Below are positions 10,263 through 23,700 of a stretch of 64,000 nt of DNA, in pieces. The translations under genes and the position numbers were made by a program. Below the pieces are notes generated by a model. It made no database searches, was not told the DNA's origin, and saw nothing but the letters and a program-made list of their open reading frames with translations. The first letter of the stretch is position 1. Each line of letters opens with the position of its first letter. The DNA comes from Microbulbifer variabilis ATCC 700307 (GTDB taxonomy: Bacteria > Pseudomonadota > Gammaproteobacteria > Pseudomonadales > Cellvibrionaceae), in the NCBI RefSeq assembly GCF_000380565.1, contig NZ_AQYJ01000023.1, positions 62,001-126,000 of the forward strand, written 5' to 3'.

Positions 10263-10448
10263 AAACCCATCCTAAGGAGCCCCTGAAAAACTCTGTAATA
10301 CCCCTGAAAGCCCCGGCGGATATCAGTTGTAGGGCAATCATACTTAATGAAACATATTCAAGTATTAGAGAGATGTTGGAAATAATTTAGAGATTGACTG
10401 AATTTAAACATAATTTTAAGGCTATACCAGAATCATAATTTCCTGTTT

Positions 10449-10481
10449 AGGGGAATTCGTACTCTGTAAAAGACGAATCCC
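10449..10481 (-). terminator. Imperfect hairpin after terminal NRPS gene
   Basis: GGGAATTCGT and ACGAATCCC pair with one bulge around a loop of about 14 nt, 20 bp past the NRPS stop. It lacks a T-run on the minus strand. It may be a weak terminator or attenuator before the MFS gene. Confidence 0.4.
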
Positions 10482-10500
10482 TCCCCTGGAAAAATCAGGT

Positions 10501-13500
10501 TTACATTTCTGTAGTTTGAGCTTCTGGTGCTAGATACGTTTGTTGTCCAGCAGATAATTTACGGTTAATTGCCATGGCTATAGTATTCAGCGTCTCATCT
10601 TCGATCATGACCCGCTCGTGTTTGGCTTTAATAGAAATATAATCGCAATTTAATAACAGATCTTCGAACCCATTTTTTGGTGTTGAGAAGCCCTTTTTAA
10701 ATACGCCTTGAATGTCAATATAGTCATTGATCAAAGCAAGGGTTTGTGTCGGGGTTGCTTCATCAGAGACACTGCTACCTTCAAAGAAAATCGCAGGTCC
10801 GCCATAGGGTTGGAGTGATTTAACATATTCGGCATAAAATAGAAATGTATCAACCATTTCCGCTTCAAAACGGCCACATTCGAGTAATCTGGAATCTTGT
10901 TTTATAGTATCAATCATAGTTTGTTCTATGGTGATTACTACAGGATCAATTAAAAACAACATTTCAACTTGCTCCCCTAAAGCTTCCAGCTTTTGAGCAA
11001 TACCGAGAGAAACCATGGCTCCTTCGCAGTAGCCCCCCAGAAAATATGGTCCACCCGGCTGCTTTTTACGTATCACGGCTAAATAGTAATCAATCAAATG
11101 GTTCAATCTAATTTGTCGACCGCTGTACACCTGTATGTTTTCCAATAATTGGACCGGACGATCGATATCAAGCTTTTCCACCAGTGGGATAAAAGTTTCT
11201 GGCCCTGCTGCCGCAGGAATCAAAAATAAACCAGTTTTATTACTATCACCATTGAAAGTCATAAATTTTCTAAACTCATTATAATCTTTCAAAAAGTCAA
11301 CAATTTCATTTTCTGTGCAGGATGAAAAGTTAGGTATAGATTGTGATTTTATCTTTTCTGCCAAGCCCCTAATGGTTGGTTGTTCATTAAGTAATTTAGG
11401 CGAAACTCGGATATTACTGCGACTACAGTGATGATAAACTTTAAGTAGCAATATTGAGTCTCCGCCTAAATCAAAGAAATTGTCAAGTACACCTATGGTC
11501 TCTACACCTAATAGCTTCTCCCAAATTAAGCACAACTCGCGCTCTAATTCATTTTCTGGTTCAACATATTCTGCTACGGTGGTAAAATTGGGAAGTGGCA
11601 GTGCGTTTCGATTTAGTTTTCCGCTAATTGTCAACGGCAAAACGTCAAGCAAAGTAAAGGTTGTTGGTATCATATAGGCAGGTAAGTGAACCGAAACAAA
11701 AGCTTTTAACTCATCAATAGTTGATTCTTGTTTTTCACTTAGAACCACATAAGCAGCAAGGTACTTATTCTCTTCTTGGCACCTGTCTATTACTGCCACC
11801 TGCTGCACCCTGGGATGTTGTGCAAGAACAGCTTCAATTTCACCTAATTCAATGCGATAACCCCGGATCTTCACTTGAGAATCATTTCGCCCTAAATACT
11901 CCAGCTCGCCATTAGGTAACCAACGGACTAAATCACCAGTTTTATAAAGTCGAGTATTAACCTCGTCCTCTGGTGAAATAAATGGATTTTTAATAAATTT
12001 TTCAGCTGTGAGCTCCGCCCTATTGAGGTACTCCCTGGCCAATCCTGCTCCCCCTATATGTAATTCACCCGGGGCACCGATAGGTAAAGGTTTTAATCTA
12101 CTATTGAGAACATATGCCTTCATATGTTTTAAGGGCCGCCCAATGTTGGAACGGCTGGTATCTTCATCGACTGTCAGCTCTTTGTAAGTTGCAGTCACGG
12201 TTGTCTCTGTGAGGCCATACATATTTACCAGCCTAATTGACTTACTACCATTGGTATTCCACCACTCTTTAAGTTGTTCAATATTTAATTTCTCCCCACC
12301 CAAAATCACCAAGCGAAGTAATACAAGAGGTTCACCAGTGAACCTCAATGTATCAACCAGGGCATAAAATGCAGCCGGCGTTTGGTTTAACACCGTCACT
12401 TGCTCTTGCTGACACAGGCGGACGAATCCGGGAAGGTCCGTCTTGATTTCGGTTGTCGGTACTACCAGCTTTCCGCCTGTGGTCAGGGCTCCCCAAAGTT
12501 CCCAAACACTGAAGTCAAAGGTATAGGAGTGATATAAGACCCAGGTATCGTTATCATCGAAGCTCAAATCTGCCCGGGTGCTTTCTAACAGCCGCATCAC
12601 ATTTTCATGAGTTTGTAGCACTCCCTTAGGTTTGCCTGTCGTACCTGAGGTATAAATTACGTAAGCCAAATCTTGAGGCTCAATATCGCTGACAGGTATG
12701 AGGCTGACGTCATCAGCTAAGGGTACAGAAGCATCTGCAAATACTAATACGGGTGTTAGCTCAAGTTCGCCAGAGAGTGCCGTAAAGGTACCAGTGTATT
12801 TATTGTCGGTGATGACTATGGGTACTTCAGTATCCTGGAGGATATACAAGGTTCTGCTTGATGGGTAATTGGGAGAGATGGGTACGTATGCGCAACCCGT
12901 TTTAAGAATTGCAATAATACTAATCACCATTTCCATGCTATGATCGAGGAAAATACCGATCAGCGTGCCGGATTTAAGGTGCTCTCCATATGCTGATTGA
13001 TAATCAGCCTGGAGCTTTAAAGCGAGTTGGTTAGCTCTATTATTTAATTGGTCATAACTTAACGTTTGCTGCTTAAAAGTTAACGCGGGTTTATCGGCAA
13101 ATGACCTAGCCTGGATTTCAAACAATTGGTGAAGACATAAATTTTGTGGGGAGCATGGTGTGGTTTTGACCCAGTCAACCAACAAGGTTTTCCTCTCCTG
13201 TTCACAAATCAAGTCCATATCGGCAATAGGTTGCTGTACATCAGCAACTATCTCCGCCAGTATCCTTTGATATAAAGTGGAGAATCTAGTAATTGTCTGC
13301 AGGTCAAATAAACTAGTAGAAAAATTAATAAAACCGTCAAGTTCAACCTGCCCGTCATTAATATGTAAACTTAAATCAAATTTAGCAGGGGAATACTCTT
13401 GATTATACTGCATGCCCTCTTGTGATTCGTCATCTGAAAGTCCTTGGTTAAGCTCACTTAAGGACTGCTGAGTAAATGGAAGGTTTTTATCTTCTTCGCG

Positions 13501-14772
13501 GATCTTCGACGAGGTATTCTCTAGGCTGAATACGACCTGAAACAGAGGATGACGGGAAGGGTCCCGTTCCACATTAAGCAGTTTAACTAAGCGTTCAAAA
13601 GGTAGCTCCTGGTGAACTTTGGCCCCTAGAACAAGCTGATGAACTTTATATATCCATTGTGCAATTGTGAAGCTCTCATCTATTTCTCCCCTTAACGCTA
13701 ATAGGTTAACAAAAAAACCTATCACGCCCTGAGTTTGTGCATGGTGACGATTTTCTGACGGTGTGCCGATAACTAAGTCTTTCTGGCCGCTTAAAGTCGA
13801 AAGTAACAGATAAAAACCGCTAAGCATTAGGCTATACAGTGTTGTCTTCTGTTCTCGGGCTAACAGTCTTAATTGGTGTGAAAGCTTTGTATCCAAAGAA
13901 AATTTCAAAATCTGCCCACGGTAATCGAGTTGGGGCGGACGTGGTCTATCTGTGAATAAATGAAGTGAGCTGTAACCATTCAGTTGCTCAAGCCAATAAT
14001 TCTCTAGATTTCGTAATTCTTCTCCTTGTAAAAATGCTCTTTGCCATACGGCATAATCGCTGTACCGAATGTCTATCTGTGCGAGCTGTGGCTCCTGCCC
14101 AAGACAGTAAGAAGAATAGGCATGAGATAATTCGGTAAAAAAAATCTGTGCTGACCAGCCGTCAAATGCAATATGGTGCCAGACAAAAAGTACAAAAGCT
14201 CCTTGGGGAGAATCAAGTCGAATAACCCTAAACGGTCTTCCTTTGGCCAGGTCAAAGTCCTGCTCTATGGCTTCTTGCAGCCCATTTAACAGAGCAGCAT
14301 TGTCCTTTTTTGATATACAGCGAATAGTTAAGGGGGTATCAAGGACCTGCTGGTAAGCATCACCATTTTCATGAAGGCGATAAATGGTGTTGAGTATGGG
14401 ATGGCGCCTAACCATATACTGAATGGCGTCTACTAATGCCGGGTAGTTAATATCATCGGATAGTCGAATCAGGTGCGGGATATGATAGGCATTACTTCCT
14501 TGCTGCCACTGATGAATAAATAATAACCTTTCCTGGGCAAAACTAAGTTCAGACTTCTCTTCGGGTGTGGAAAATATTATCCTATTGATAAAGTCGCCTT
14601 TACTGTAAATATGATTAAATTTCAATAGGCGAGTTAATGACGATTTTTGCTCTTTGATTAACTCTAATAGATCGCTGTTCGATAAATCTTTTTTGCTGTT
14701 GAGGCGCAGTTGTTCTCCATCCAGCCAAATTGCGACTTGATTGGTTTTTATTTTGCTGATTAATTGATTCAT
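10501..14772 (-). CDS. NRPS terminal module: TubC docking-C-A(Thr)-T-TE
   Basis: Module 6 of the assembly line, about 1423 residues from the ATG chosen here (MNQLISKIK). An in-frame start 27 bp upstream overlaps the previous gene, whereas this one aligns with the docking start of the upstream synthetase. Order: TubC-type docking domain (1-50), C domain with normal HHIAFDG (about 203), A domain (about 530-1040, FDFSVWE near 754), T domain with GGDS (about 1104) and thioesterase (about 1170-1410). Residues read at the ten specificity positions are DFWNIGMVTK, one change from the classic Thr code DFWNIGMVHK. The thioesterase has GYCEG at about 1247-1251, so Cys replaces the usual nucleophilic Ser. 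A His in AKHERVM (about 1385) fits the triad. Release by cyclisation or beta-lactone formation is possible. Confidence 0.93.
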   Translation of the reverse strand: MNQLISKIKTNQVAIWLDGEQLRLNSKKDLSNSDLLELIKEQKSSLTRLLKFNHIYSKGDFINRIIFSTPEEKSELSFAQERLLFIHQWQQGSNAYHIPHLIRLSDDINYPALVDAIQYMVRRHPILNTIYRLHENGDAYQQVLDTPLTIRCISKKDNAALLNGLQEAIEQDFDLAKGRPFRVIRLDSPQGAFVLFVWHHIAFDGWSAQIFFTELSHAYSSYCLGQEPQLAQIDIRYSDYAVWQRAFLQGEELRNLENYWLEQLNGYSSLHLFTDRPRPPQLDYRGQILKFSLDTKLSHQLRLLAREQKTTLYSLMLSGFYLLLSTLSGQKDLVIGTPSENRHHAQTQGVIGFFVNLLALRGEIDESFTIAQWIYKVHQLVLGAKVHQELPFERLVKLLNVERDPSRHPLFQVVFSLENTSSKIREEDKNLPFTQQSLSELNQGLSDDESQEGMQYNQEYSPAKFDLSLHINDGQVELDGFINFSTSLFDLQTITRFSTLYQRILAEIVADVQQPIADMDLICEQERKTLLVDWVKTTPCSPQNLCLHQLFEIQARSFADKPALTFKQQTLSYDQLNNRANQLALKLQADYQSAYGEHLKSGTLIGIFLDHSMEMVISIIAILKTGCAYVPISPNYPSSRTLYILQDTEVPIVITDNKYTGTFTALSGELELTPVLVFADASVPLADDVSLIPVSDIEPQDLAYVIYTSGTTGKPKGVLQTHENVMRLLESTRADLSFDDNDTWVLYHSYTFDFSVWELWGALTTGGKLVVPTTEIKTDLPGFVRLCQQEQVTVLNQTPAAFYALVDTLRFTGEPLVLLRLVILGGEKLNIEQLKEWWNTNGSKSIRLVNMYGLTETTVTATYKELTVDEDTSRSNIGRPLKHMKAYVLNSRLKPLPIGAPGELHIGGAGLAREYLNRAELTAEKFIKNPFISPEDEVNTRLYKTGDLVRWLPNGELEYLGRNDSQVKIRGYRIELGEIEAVLAQHPRVQQVAVIDRCQEENKYLAAYVVLSEKQESTIDELKAFVSVHLPAYMIPTTFTLLDVLPLTISGKLNRNALPLPNFTTVAEYVEPENELERELCLIWEKLLGVETIGVLDNFFDLGGDSILLLKVYHHCSRSNIRVSPKLLNEQPTIRGLAEKIKSQSIPNFSSCTENEIVDFLKDYNEFRKFMTFNGDSNKTGLFLIPAAAGPETFIPLVEKLDIDRPVQLLENIQVYSGRQIRLNHLIDYYLAVIRKKQPGGPYFLGGYCEGAMVSLGIAQKLEALGEQVEMLFLIDPVVITIEQTMIDTIKQDSRLLECGRFEAEMVDTFLFYAEYVKSLQPYGGPAIFFEGSSVSDEATPTQTLALINDYIDIQGVFKKGFSTPKNGFEDLLLNCDYISIKAKHERVMIEDETLNTIAMAINRKLSAGQQTYLAPEAQTTEM

Positions 14773-14782
14773 TTTATTATCC

Positions 14783-17700
14783 CTATAAGACCATCTCAAA
14801 TTCTTGAGTTTCGTCCTGGTTTGATGCTGCGTCTTGCTGTAACGAAGTACTTAATTTTTCAATTGTTTGATTTGCAAATAACATTGCTAGTGGGATGTCT
14901 ATACCAATTATCTGGCGACTTTTGGCCCCAAGACTGATGGCTTTGATTGAATCTCCTCCGATACTAAAGTAGTTATCGCGGATACCAACCTGGTCCAATC
15001 CCAAGACTTGTTGCCAAACCTCGCATAACTGGCGTTCGAGTTGCGTACGTGGTGCCAGATAATCAGTCTGGGAAACAAGTTTGGGAGTTGGCAAGGATTT
15101 TTTATCCAGTTTACCGCTTAAATTGACAGGTACTTTATCAATCCAGTTAAAGCTTGTCGGAATCATATAGTCGGGCAATACCGATGTTAATGTAGCTTTT
15201 AATAGATCAAGATCTTTGGATTCCTCGGAATCTGGTACTAAATAGGCTGCCAAGTATTTTTGATTTTGATATTCATGATCCGTTACTACCGCTTGCTTAA
15301 CTCCTTCCAGGTCATTTAAAGCCGCTTCGACTTCACCTAACTCAATACGGAAACCTCTAATTTTGACTTGTAAGTCATTGCGACCGATATAATCTAGCTC
15401 ACCGCTGGGTAACCATCTGACCAGATCGCCAGTTTTGTAAAGTCTGGTATAACCTCTGGCTTTATCTTCCTCGCTGGCAAAGGGGTTTTTTATAAAACGC
15501 TCTGCTGTCAGTTGAGGTTGGTTCAAATAGCCCCGGGCAAGGCCGGCTCCGCCTATGTGCAACTCACCAACGGCCCCTATTCCTAATAACTGACCTGATT
15601 TATCGAGGACATAACTTTTGTTATTGGCGATGGCCCTGCCTATGGGGATCTGGTTGTCTTCTGATTGAGGTGGACAATGATATTGATGGCTGCTGATAGT
15701 CGCTTCTGTAGGTCCGTAGACATTAATGAGTTTATCCCCCAAATCACTGGCCAGCTTGGTTGAGGTCACTTCGCCACCCGAGATGACTCGCTTCAAGCCA
15801 TGCTTTTCCCCAAGCTCCAATGCCAGTAGGAGACTGGATGGTGCATCCAGGTGAGTAATGGACTCTTGCTCAATCAACTGCTCAAGATGACTAAAAGACT
15901 GGATATCGGCTTGACTGGTAATTACTAGCCGCGAACTACTAAGCAATGCGATAAATATTTGCTCTATTGAGGCATCAAAAGTGTAGTTAGCCAGTAATAA
16001 CAGAGACTCATCAGAAGAAATCTCATACGCTTGTATATTATGCTGCATCAAATTTACGCAACTACGATGCTCAATCATCACACCTTTAGGCATGCCAGTG
16101 GTACCGGATGTATAAATCACATAAGCCAGGTCGGATGGTGATGTCAGCGCAGGTAAATTTTCTCCACTTATTGCTTCATTCAGAAGTAACTCTTGGGTTA
16201 CACAGAATATGAATTCTTGACGTTCAAGACCGATGATTTTTCGGAGTTTATCCTCAATACTCTCTCCTGTCAGGATCATCGGGCATTGACTGTCAGATAT
16301 GATATAACGCAGGCGCTGCTCGGGGTAATCTGGAGAAAGCGGCAAATAAGCTCCACCGGCTTTTAGTACTGCTAAAATAGCAATGACCATATCGATACCG
16401 CGTTCGAAATATAGTGAAATAAGGGTATCTGGAATTATCGATTGCCCGTAGGCTGATTGATATTGTTTTGATAGGATGCGGGCCAGGCGGTTGGCCCTTT
16501 CATTAAGTTGACGATAAGTAATCCGCTGCTGTTCAAAGATCAGTGAAATGTTATTTGGCGTTTGCAGGGCTTGCTGTTCAAATAAACCATGTAAGGTTTG
16601 TCCCTCAGGGAAGTCAATTCTAGTATTATTCCACTGACCCAGGATTAGTTGACGTTCAGTTTCACTAACTCGGTCAATCTGATCTATACATAACTTCGGT
16701 GTTGCCAACAAGCTTGTGAGTAGGTGTTGATACAGGTTGGCAATGCGAATGATGGTATTTTCATCAAAAAGGCTGATCGCATAATTAAAAGTTGCAGTAA
16801 TTTCCTCACTACCATCATTTAAAAATAGACTTAAATCGAAAATTGCCGGTGAATAAAGAGAAGTTTCTCCATCAAGTTCAGAGGGTAAAAAAGGAAAATT
16901 TTCATTAACATTTTCTTTCTGAACAAAGCTCTGTACGCCGAACATGACTTGGAAAAGTGGGTGGCGCGAGGCATCACGTTCAACATCAAGTGCCTCGAGC
17001 AGGCGTTCAAAAGGCAGTTCCTGATGCACTTTAGCCTGAGTAACGGTCTGATGCACCTGGGCTATCAAATCCTTTACAGTCATTTTAGTATCAAGAATAG
17101 CTCTCAATACTAGAGTGTTCACGAAAAATCCAATCAAGTCTTGAGTTTGGGCATGGTGACGATTATCTGAGGGTGTGCCTACAAGAATATCTTCCTGCCC
17201 GGATAAGGTTGCGAGGCAAAGATAAAACCCAGTTAGTAATAGAGTATATAAGGTAGTACCTTCAGCTCTTGCAAAAGCGCGTAACTGCGCTGACATATTT
17301 CTGTCTAGGATAAAGTGATAGTGCTTACCTCTTTGATCAGCCTTTGGCGGCCGTGGATGATCTAGTGGCAGTGCCAAGGGTTCATAACCGGACAACGTTT
17401 TTTGCCAGTAATTCAGCAGATTTTCCAGTGTCTCACCTTTGAGATGGGCTCGTTGCCAAACAGCATAATCATGATATTGAATTTCCAGCGACGGTAATGA
17501 TGCTTGCTGCCCCTCACAAATAGCATGATAGATTTGTGAAAATTCTTTAATGAAAATGCCAGTAGACCAGCCATCAAAAGCAATATGATGCCAAAGAATC
17601 AACAAGTATCGTTGTTTTCCTAACTGGTACATATGTAAGCGGACGGCACCCTCATGGTTTAGATCAAAAGGGTGATTATTTTCCCTTAGCAGGGCAGTCT

Positions 17701-20700
17701 TCAATTGAGCTTCATCATTAAGCTGGTGCTTGTTTATTTTTATCTCCCTGGGCTGAACTTCTTGTAGGCTGACACCATGTTTGTCAGTGTAATAGATACT
17801 GTTGAGTACAGTATGACGTCGTACTACCTCACATATTGCCCGTTCAATATTATTCAGCGATGCCTGCGGCTTGAGCCTGACTAAGTAGGGAATATGATAT
17901 GTACTTGCCCCGGAGTCGAATTTCTCGATAAAGAATAAACGTTCCTGTGAAAAAGACAGGGGATAAGGGCCGACTTTTACCGAAGGAATTCTTAGTAGAG
18001 GCTTCTCCTCAAGCCCTTTGGAGAGGGCAGCAATATTTTTTTTCTCAAACAGAGTTGCTAGGGGAAGTTCAATACCTAATTCCCTGCGAATGGTAGCTAT
18101 GAGTTGTACCGCATTGATCGAATGTCCACCGATTCGAAAAAAGTCATCCGCAATACCTACACGATCAAGTCCCAATATCTGCTGCCAGATCAGGCAGAGA
18201 TTTTGTTCAAGATTGGTGCGGGGAGGGAGATAGTTATCATTTATGATCAATTGTGGATTTGGTAACGCACGATAATCCAGTTTTCCATTAGGGGTTAATG
18301 GCAACTTTTCTAGAAAAATATAGCTTTCAGGGACCATGTATCCCGGTAAATTAGTGGATAGAGTTTGCTTTATGGTTTCCGGTGAAGTTTTCTCTCTTGA
18401 CTTAAGTACTATATAAGCAACTAATATTGTATTTTCTTCATGGTGAAAAGTAGTCACTAGTGCCTGTTTTACTACGTCAATTTCATGTAGGGCTGACTCG
18501 ATTTCTCCTAATTCGATCCGGTAGCCCCGTATCTTAACCTGCTTACCAATGCGCCCAAGGTACTCTAAATTTCCGTCTGGTAACCAGCGAACCAAATCCC
18601 CGGTTTTATATAGCCGGTCATGTCCCCTTTCTCTATCTTCATCACTGGCATAAGGATTATTAATAAAGCTCTTAGCTGTCAGCTCTTTCTGATTAAGGTA
18701 GCCGTGAGCAATACCTGCACCGCCAATATATAGTTCCCCGGAAGTCCCGACAGGCGACAGCTGGCCACTTTTATCTAAAACATACAATTTCTTATTATAC
18801 AGTGGACTGCCAATAGGCAGTTTTCTCATCTTGGTATTCAAGTGACAAGCAGTAGCAAAAACAACCGTTTCAGTAGGGCCATAAACATGTGTGAACGAAA
18901 TTTCAGGGTGGTCGTTAACTAGCTGGTGAAAAGTTCCTGCATTGGCCTTTTCTCCACCAAACAAAATATTTTTTACCTTCAACCCGTTTAACAGATTCTC
19001 TTTGGTCAAGACACTCAGTAATGCTGTTGTGATAAAAAATGAATCAATATGATGGCTATTTAGATAATTTATTAAGTGTATAGGAGATTGGATTACGTCC
19101 TGCGTAGCGAGATGCATACTACAGCCATTAAGAACACTGTAAAATAAGTCAAATATAAAACCATCAAAAGCATAGGAGGACAAACTGGCTATATTGGTCA
19201 CCCTGGAGGCTTCCAAATAACGATTATTACAAGCAAAGGCTGCTACTGCATTATGTGGCACTAAAACGCCTTTAGGCTTACCTGTTGTCCCTGAGGTATA
19301 AATCACATAGGCAAGATGATTGCTACCTGATGTTTCTGGTAAATTATCGTAATGATATTCGGCGATTCCCTTATCATCATCAACTACCAGAGTTGATGGG
19401 GCCTGGTACTCGCCAGCGTCAGATGCGGGTAGTGCCGATAAGCTCTGCTTATCACTCATTACTAACGAGACTTGGGCATCTTCCAGCATAAATTTGATAC
19501 GTGCTTGAGGGAGGTCTGGAGCAATTGGCACATAGGCAGCTCCAGCTTTCAGCACAGCCAAAATGGCAACCACCATATCTGCACTACGTTGAAAACATAA
19601 TCCTACTAGAGTGTTGGGTTGTATTGCCCCTGCGGCGCTGGCCCTATATTTATCTAAAAGCGCACGTGCAAGACGGTTGGACTTTTGATTAAGCTCCCGA
19701 TAGCTAAATCTGTATTGCTCAAAAACCAGGGCAATACGATCAGGTGTCTGCCTGACCTGTTGTTCAAATAATCCATGTATAGTGTCTCTGTCGGGATAAT
19801 TAACCTGGGTATCATTCCACTGGTACAACGTTTTCTGCCGATCAGCTGCACTTAGCTTTTCTATTTGTGCTATCGGAAGGTCTGGCCGAGAAAGGAGACC
19901 GGAAAGCATTCTTTGGTAAAGGCTGGATATACGCACTATGGATTCTTTATCAAAAAGACTTACCGCATAGTTAAACCCCGCTGTAATTTCATCGCCACAA
20001 TCATTTAGGGATAAACTTAGGTCAAATTTTGCCGGTACATATAAGTTGCTTTCATCAACTAATTTTTCAGGAATGAAAGGTAATTTTTCGGAATCACTGA
20101 TTTCCTGCCCATTATTCTGTAGACCAAACATTACCTGGAATAAAGGGTGGCGAGAACTATCTCGCTCTATCTTCAGCTCTTCCACTAGACGCTCGAATGG
20201 GAACTCCTGGTGTACTTTGGCCGAAGTTACGATCTGGTGCACTGTAGCGAGTAGTTCTTTTACCGACATTTCGGGCTTGATTACAACACGCAGAGCCAGG
20301 GGGTTAACAAAAAAACCGATCAAATTTTGAGTCTGGGCATGATGACGATTATCTGACGGTGTGCCCACTAAAATATCTTCTTGCCCAGACAGGGTTGTCA
20401 GGCATAGGTAGAATCCACTAAGAAGTACCGTGTATAGGGAGGTTCCTTGATCTCTTGCTAATGTTCGTAACTGTGCTGAGATTTGACTACCTAGAGTGAA
20501 CCGATAGTATTTACCTCGGTGATCAGCCACTGTGGGTCTGGGGTAATCAAGTGGTAAAGCCAAAGGTTCATATCCGGACAAACGTTGTTGCCAATACTGT
20601 AGCTGCTTCTTTTGCTGCTCTCCTTGCAGATAGTCGTGTTGCCAGGCAGCATAATCACGATATTGAATATCCAGTTCGGGTAGGTGAGCTTCTCGCTTTT

Positions 20701-23700
20701 GACATATGGCTTGGTAAATTTCTGAAAGCTCTTTAATGAAAATCCCGCTAGACCAGCCATCAAAGGCGATGTGGTGCCAGAGTATCAGTAGATAATCTAC
20801 TTCCCCTAATTTATATATATGAAGTCGAATTGCCCCTTCCTTTTCAAGGTCAAAAGAACGCATACACTCTTTTCTAATTAAGAGCGTTAATTGTTTTTTA
20901 TCCGCAGCCTTGTGCATTTGTAAAGTGACAGGAGTAGAGAGCACTTCTTGCCGACTAATCCCCGTGTTATCGGTATAATAGATACTGTTAAGCACAGTAT
21001 GCCTACGAATCACAGCGTTTAGTGCTTGTTCAAGCTTGTCCAGCGATGTCTTTGGCTTTAGCCGGGTAAAATAAGGTATATGGTAAGCACTGCTTCCGGA
21101 TTCAAATTGTTCAATAAATAGCAGTCTTTCCTGAGCGAAAGACAGTGGAAATGCGGTTGCGTTTGAGCGTGGGATTGTCAAGAGTTCCTGTCTTTTTAAT
21201 TCTGAAATCAGAGTGGCTATATTTTTTTGTTCGAACAAATCTTCCAGTGAAACTTCTATAGCCAGTTCTTGGCGAATAGTAGCAATTAGTTTCACTGCAT
21301 TGATTGAATGGCCACCTATACGGAAAAAATCATCCTTAACGCCTACTTGTTTCAGCCCCAGTACACGTTGCCAGATCTGACACATCTGACTTTCTAGTTC
21401 GGTTCGGGGTGCAAGGTAGTTATCCTTAGAAATTAGTTCCGGGGTGGGTAAAGCACGATAGTCTACCTTACCGTTGGTGGTTAGCGGGATCTGATCCAAG
21501 TAAGCATAGCTCTCCGGTAACATATACTCAGGTAAGCTAAGAGCCAATGTCTTCCGCAAGGCTTCTGATGAAATATCTTGTGCTAGAAGAGGTACTATAT
21601 AGGCTATCAGTAAGGTACTACCCTGATGATGATAAGTTGTCACCAGTGCCTGCTTTACCGCTTCTATGTTGGTGAGCGCAGTTTCGATTTCTCCTAACTC
21701 AATTCGGTAACCCCGAATTTTAACCTGCTGTCCTATGCGTTCCAGATATTCCAAGTTTCCGCTGGGTAACCAGCGCACCAAATCGCCGGTTTTATATAGG
21801 CGATCATACCCCCTGCTTTTATCTTCATTATTGGCAAAAGGGTTATCGATAAAACTCTGTGCTGTCAGTGCTTCCTGGTTGAGATAGCCTCGGGCGACTC
21901 CTGCTCCACCGATATATAATTCCCCTGGAGCCCCGATGGGTACCGGATAACCTTTTTTATTAAGTACGTAAGCCTTAACATTATTGATAGGGCGCCCTAT
22001 ACATCGATTATTATTTTGCTGATAAAAGTTCAGGCTTTGAATGGCTGTTACCGTAGCTTCAGTTGGTCCGTATTCATTAATAAGCTTGTCTTTCCAAATA
22101 TTTACCAACTCCGGTGAACAAGATTCACCGCCAAATACCACTCTTTTTATTTGCTGTTTGTTTTTGATATCACCTAAAGTCAACAAATGAGCAGGAGATG
22201 CTACCAAGTGTGTAACCTGATGTTTGGCTAATAAGCCGATGATTTTTTCCGGTTGTTTTAATATTCCTCTTTCGGGTAATATCAACCTCCCACCATTCAA
22301 CAGAGCCAAATAAAAGGGCTCAACTGAAGCGTCAAAAACATAAGACAACAGCCAAAGTACACGTTCTTGATTGTTAAAATTAAATGCTTCGCTTTGTGCT
22401 TTAATTAGATTAACAACGGATTTATGCTCTACCATAACTCCTTTAGGAGTACCGCTTGTGCCTGAGGTATAGATTAGATACGCCAGGTTGTTTCCTTGCG
22501 GACCATGACTTAGGTTTTCGATAGAATACGGCGCAGTTTCTACTTGGTTATCTACTGCAAGCAATAAAGGTGGGGTAGGGATTTCCTCGAGTAAAGAGCG
22601 GAGTTTATCTAGCTTGAAACTTTGACTTAATACCAGAGCAGAATTACTGTCTTCTAATTGAAATTTCAGACGTTTTTGAGGTGCATCACAGGCAAGAGGC
22701 AGGTAAGCTGCGCCGGCTTTTAGCACAGCTAATATCCCTATTACCATTTCCAGGCTTTGCTCAAAATATAGGGCAACGATAGTATCAGGTCTTATCGTAT
22801 CTCCGTGTTTATTTTGATAGTTATGCTGTATTGCTCTTGCTAACTGATTAGCTTTTTCATTCAACTCTTGGTAAGTTAGTTGTTTTTCTTCAAAACTAAC
22901 CGCGATTGAATCATGATTTATTAGGGCTTGAGTTTCAAATAGATGTGATAAGCTTAGCTCATTACCACCAGGTGAGCTTGTCTGATTCCAATCAATTAAA
23001 ACTTTTTGGCGATCCCTATCTGATAAACTATCAAAAGTATTGATAGATCGTGAGGGCTGCTCCAGCATCTGTACCAAAATTTTTTGATAGACTCTACCGA
23101 TATGAATAATGCTGTCTTCATCAAATAGACTTACGGCATAACTAAATATACCTTTTATCTGGTTCCCACTGTCATCGAGAGTTAGGCGTAAATCCGCTTT
23201 TGCAGGCGAATATAATGGATTTTGAGGATCTGTTTCTACCTGGGTAAACGGCAATTCATATAGGTTTGTTAAACCAAAATTTTGTACCGTAAACATTACC
23301 TGAAACAATGGATGGCGGGACAAATCCCTTTCCACTTCCAGTGTATCAATGAGAGACTCAAATGGTAGATCTTGGTGAGTTTTAGCCGCAGAGACTACCT
23401 GATGTACTTGCCTGATTAATTCATCAGCTGTTATATCTGCATTTAACTTTACTCGTAGCGCCAGTGAGTTGACAAAAAAGCCAATTACGTCTTGGGTCTG
23501 GGCATGATGACGATTATCTGACGGAGTACCTATCAGGATATCTTCTTGCCCTGATAGGCTAGACAGTGTTGCAAAAAAAGCACTGAGGAGGACGGTATAT
23601 AGAGTAGTTTCCCTTGTTTGGGCATAGTGCCGCAATTTCAGGGATAGTCCAGTCTCTAACGTAAAGTAGGTATTTTTTCCTCGGTAATCCATTTTTTTGG

